NCBI GenBank assembly: GCA_963969395.1
Contig: OZ017801.1
Span: 5,892,501-5,956,500, forward strand
Direction: 5' to 3'
DNA length: 64,000 bases
Source of the DNA: Pseudoscleropodium purum
Taxonomy: Eukaryota; Streptophyta; Bryopsida; Hypnales; Brachytheciaceae
How positions within the stretch are numbered: position 1 is the stretch's first letter; the number at the start of each line of letters is the position of its first letter. The notes below the pieces were generated by a model, which saw only the letters and a list, made by a program, of their open reading frames with translations, was not told the origin of the DNA and searched no databases. The translations under genes were made by a program, and so were the position numbers. Below are positions 62,700 to 64,000 of this stretch, one piece after another.

Positions 62700-64000
62700 C
62701 ATGTGGGAGCACGAAAACTCAAACCGGATAGGAGTAGTTTAGAATAGGATTAGAAAGATTTATAATATTTTATTTTTTTGATAATCCATAGAGATTTTGG
62801 CTACTTTAAGACTATTTTGGAAATAGTCAGTTTCTGGATTGCTAGAATCATTACTAGCATCATGGAAACGGATCTGATACGGATTCGGGATCTAGGAAAG
62901 TTTCAGACTCCTAAAACCTATGTTCTAGGATTCCGGTCTAGGGAACTAGGATATCGATAGGGGAACGGTCTCCTACCCGTTCTCCACCTGGAACTATTGA
63001 CTGTGTACTAGGTACTTAAACCTACTACCACTTGTATCTTCTCCCTTTGTAGTTGCTAAACCTCGTGGACATATAGTTGAGAGAAAGAATGGTGAGTTCA
63101 CAACCGTGATAAAGAGAAGACAGAAAGGCCGGTGCCGTTTGCACCCGATTAGGTTGTCAACTATCGGTAATTCATGGCAGTGGTTGGTAATTTGTCTACA
63201 CGATAGTCTGTAGTGATAGCCTGGATGGTCTATCCGATCATTCCTTCCAATTCGACCCATTAAGCGTAGGTAAAAGAGGACCTCATGTTCATCAAGTGTG
63301 TTGAATAGTTAAATAGGTCGTGGACTATGAAGAATGAGGAGATGATTCAAGAACTCATTTACGGAGTTCCGAACTAGTACGAGTTGATGGTGAGAGGTCG
63401 ACCCATAGCTTAGACGGAAGACATCTGGGTGGATGTATGATCAAAAAGAGCGGACTCGAATGAGCCAAAAGGACGGATAAGTACGTAATTGGAAAGTTCC
63501 GGAGTCTGGTTCATGCGAAAGAGGGTTTTGCCATTAGTGATTGCAAGAACAAGAGGCACAGACAGGTACTAGAATTCCTCATTCCAATCTTGTATTTGGA
63601 AAAGCCTACTTAAGTTACGGTCACAGTGGCTAACACCATCTTTGGGGCCTTAGAGGACCGGATTGTTCATTGGAGGAGAGTGATTTAGAGCGTAGTGGAT
63701 AAACTAGCTGATCACGTGGCTAGAGTGAAACACAGCCCTATCACCTTATATCTATTCCACCTCTATCATCACAAAGAGGTCTTAAGTGTCGAGGAAACAA
63801 TTTAGTACAACATTGGAGTCGAGATCCTGAAGTACAAGCTAACGGATGAATTGGAGAAGGAGGAGAAGGAATCCAAAGAAGAAGGACAACCAAAAGAAGA
63901 AGAAGAAGATGTCAACTGAAAATGAAAGAAGTCCACGGATCCGGCTACACAAGGAAAAGCGCCAACGCCGGATAGAGGAGAGATGAATCTAGATCCAAAA
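62700..64000 (+). mobile_element. Retroelement copy 2 (runs off the window)
   Basis: Starts TGTGGGAGCACGAAAACTCA at about 62702 and follows copy 1 collinearly through the LTR-like head, the ATG near 63327 (KNEEMIQELIY) and the Glu/Lys-rich segment at 63855-63915. It is inserted in the dead transposase, whose similarity ends at ...CATCAATGC. Decay by TAG/TGA stops is also seen. The right end is outside the window. Confidence 0.65.

Noticed and set aside
57487..62700. One LTR retrotransposon with LTRs at 57.49 and 62.70 kb
   Set aside because: Similarity continues far past the second head into the internal region, no polypurine tract precedes 62700, and transposase sequence lies immediately before it, so these are two separate insertions.

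Overview
The window looks like nuclear DNA of a land plant. Its genes carry many short GT-AG introns, there is a full-size ABCA transporter and a CYP85-clan-type cytochrome P450, and the AT-rich intergenic DNA is packed with decayed transposons. The transporter's N-terminal style and the variety of old DNA transposons suggest a seed-free plant (bryophyte, lycophyte or fern) or a gymnosperm. I cannot fix the lineage by eye.

Layout. 1-7.6 kb has no host gene: a tRNA-like SINE candidate at the left edge, a 1.5 kb Mutator-like element built on a 170-bp tandem array with long inverted ends, and a 0.74 kb element with perfect 20-bp inverted ends. 7.67-22.32 kb (minus strand) is a complete full-size ABCA transporter gene; I resolved 27 exons that join into an uninterrupted frame of 1,883 codons. 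22.3-28.9 kb holds its 5' flank, a 0.23 kb inverted-terminal-repeat element and AT-rich repeat debris. 28.9-31.25 kb is a truncated, frameshifted P450 pseudogene plus 5' flank. Its intact paralogue is at 38.45-44.28 kb (minus strand, 9 exons, 445 codons). Between them are a long hairpin flanked by direct repeats, a 186-bp MITE and a smaller hairpin. 45.6-47.9 kb has a pair of inverted ends and a dead Tc1-like DD34E transposase. 51.5-54.9 kb has tandem repeats and two ~0.95 kb direct repeats, a third copy of which lies near 27.3 kb. 55.1-55.5 kb is a long inverted repeat, 56.6 kb a CACTA transposon terminus, and 57.5-61 kb a retroelement with a decayed gag-like region. 61.5-62.7 kb is a dead DDE_1/pogo-like transposase with a hAT-type MITE inserted in it, and from 62.70 kb to the edge runs a second copy of the same retroelement, inserted in the transposase.

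Function. The transporter and the P450 have no obvious shared pathway; their proximity proves nothing. The most informative signals are: (i) the P450 pair, where the 5' flank is far more similar than the coding exon and nearly all coding differences change the amino acid; (ii) unusual I-helix, heme-loop and hinge sequences in the intact P450; (iii) two transposase relics of types not usual for plants; (iv) a nested insertion series at 61.5-64 kb in which precise removal of the MITE restores the host reading frame.
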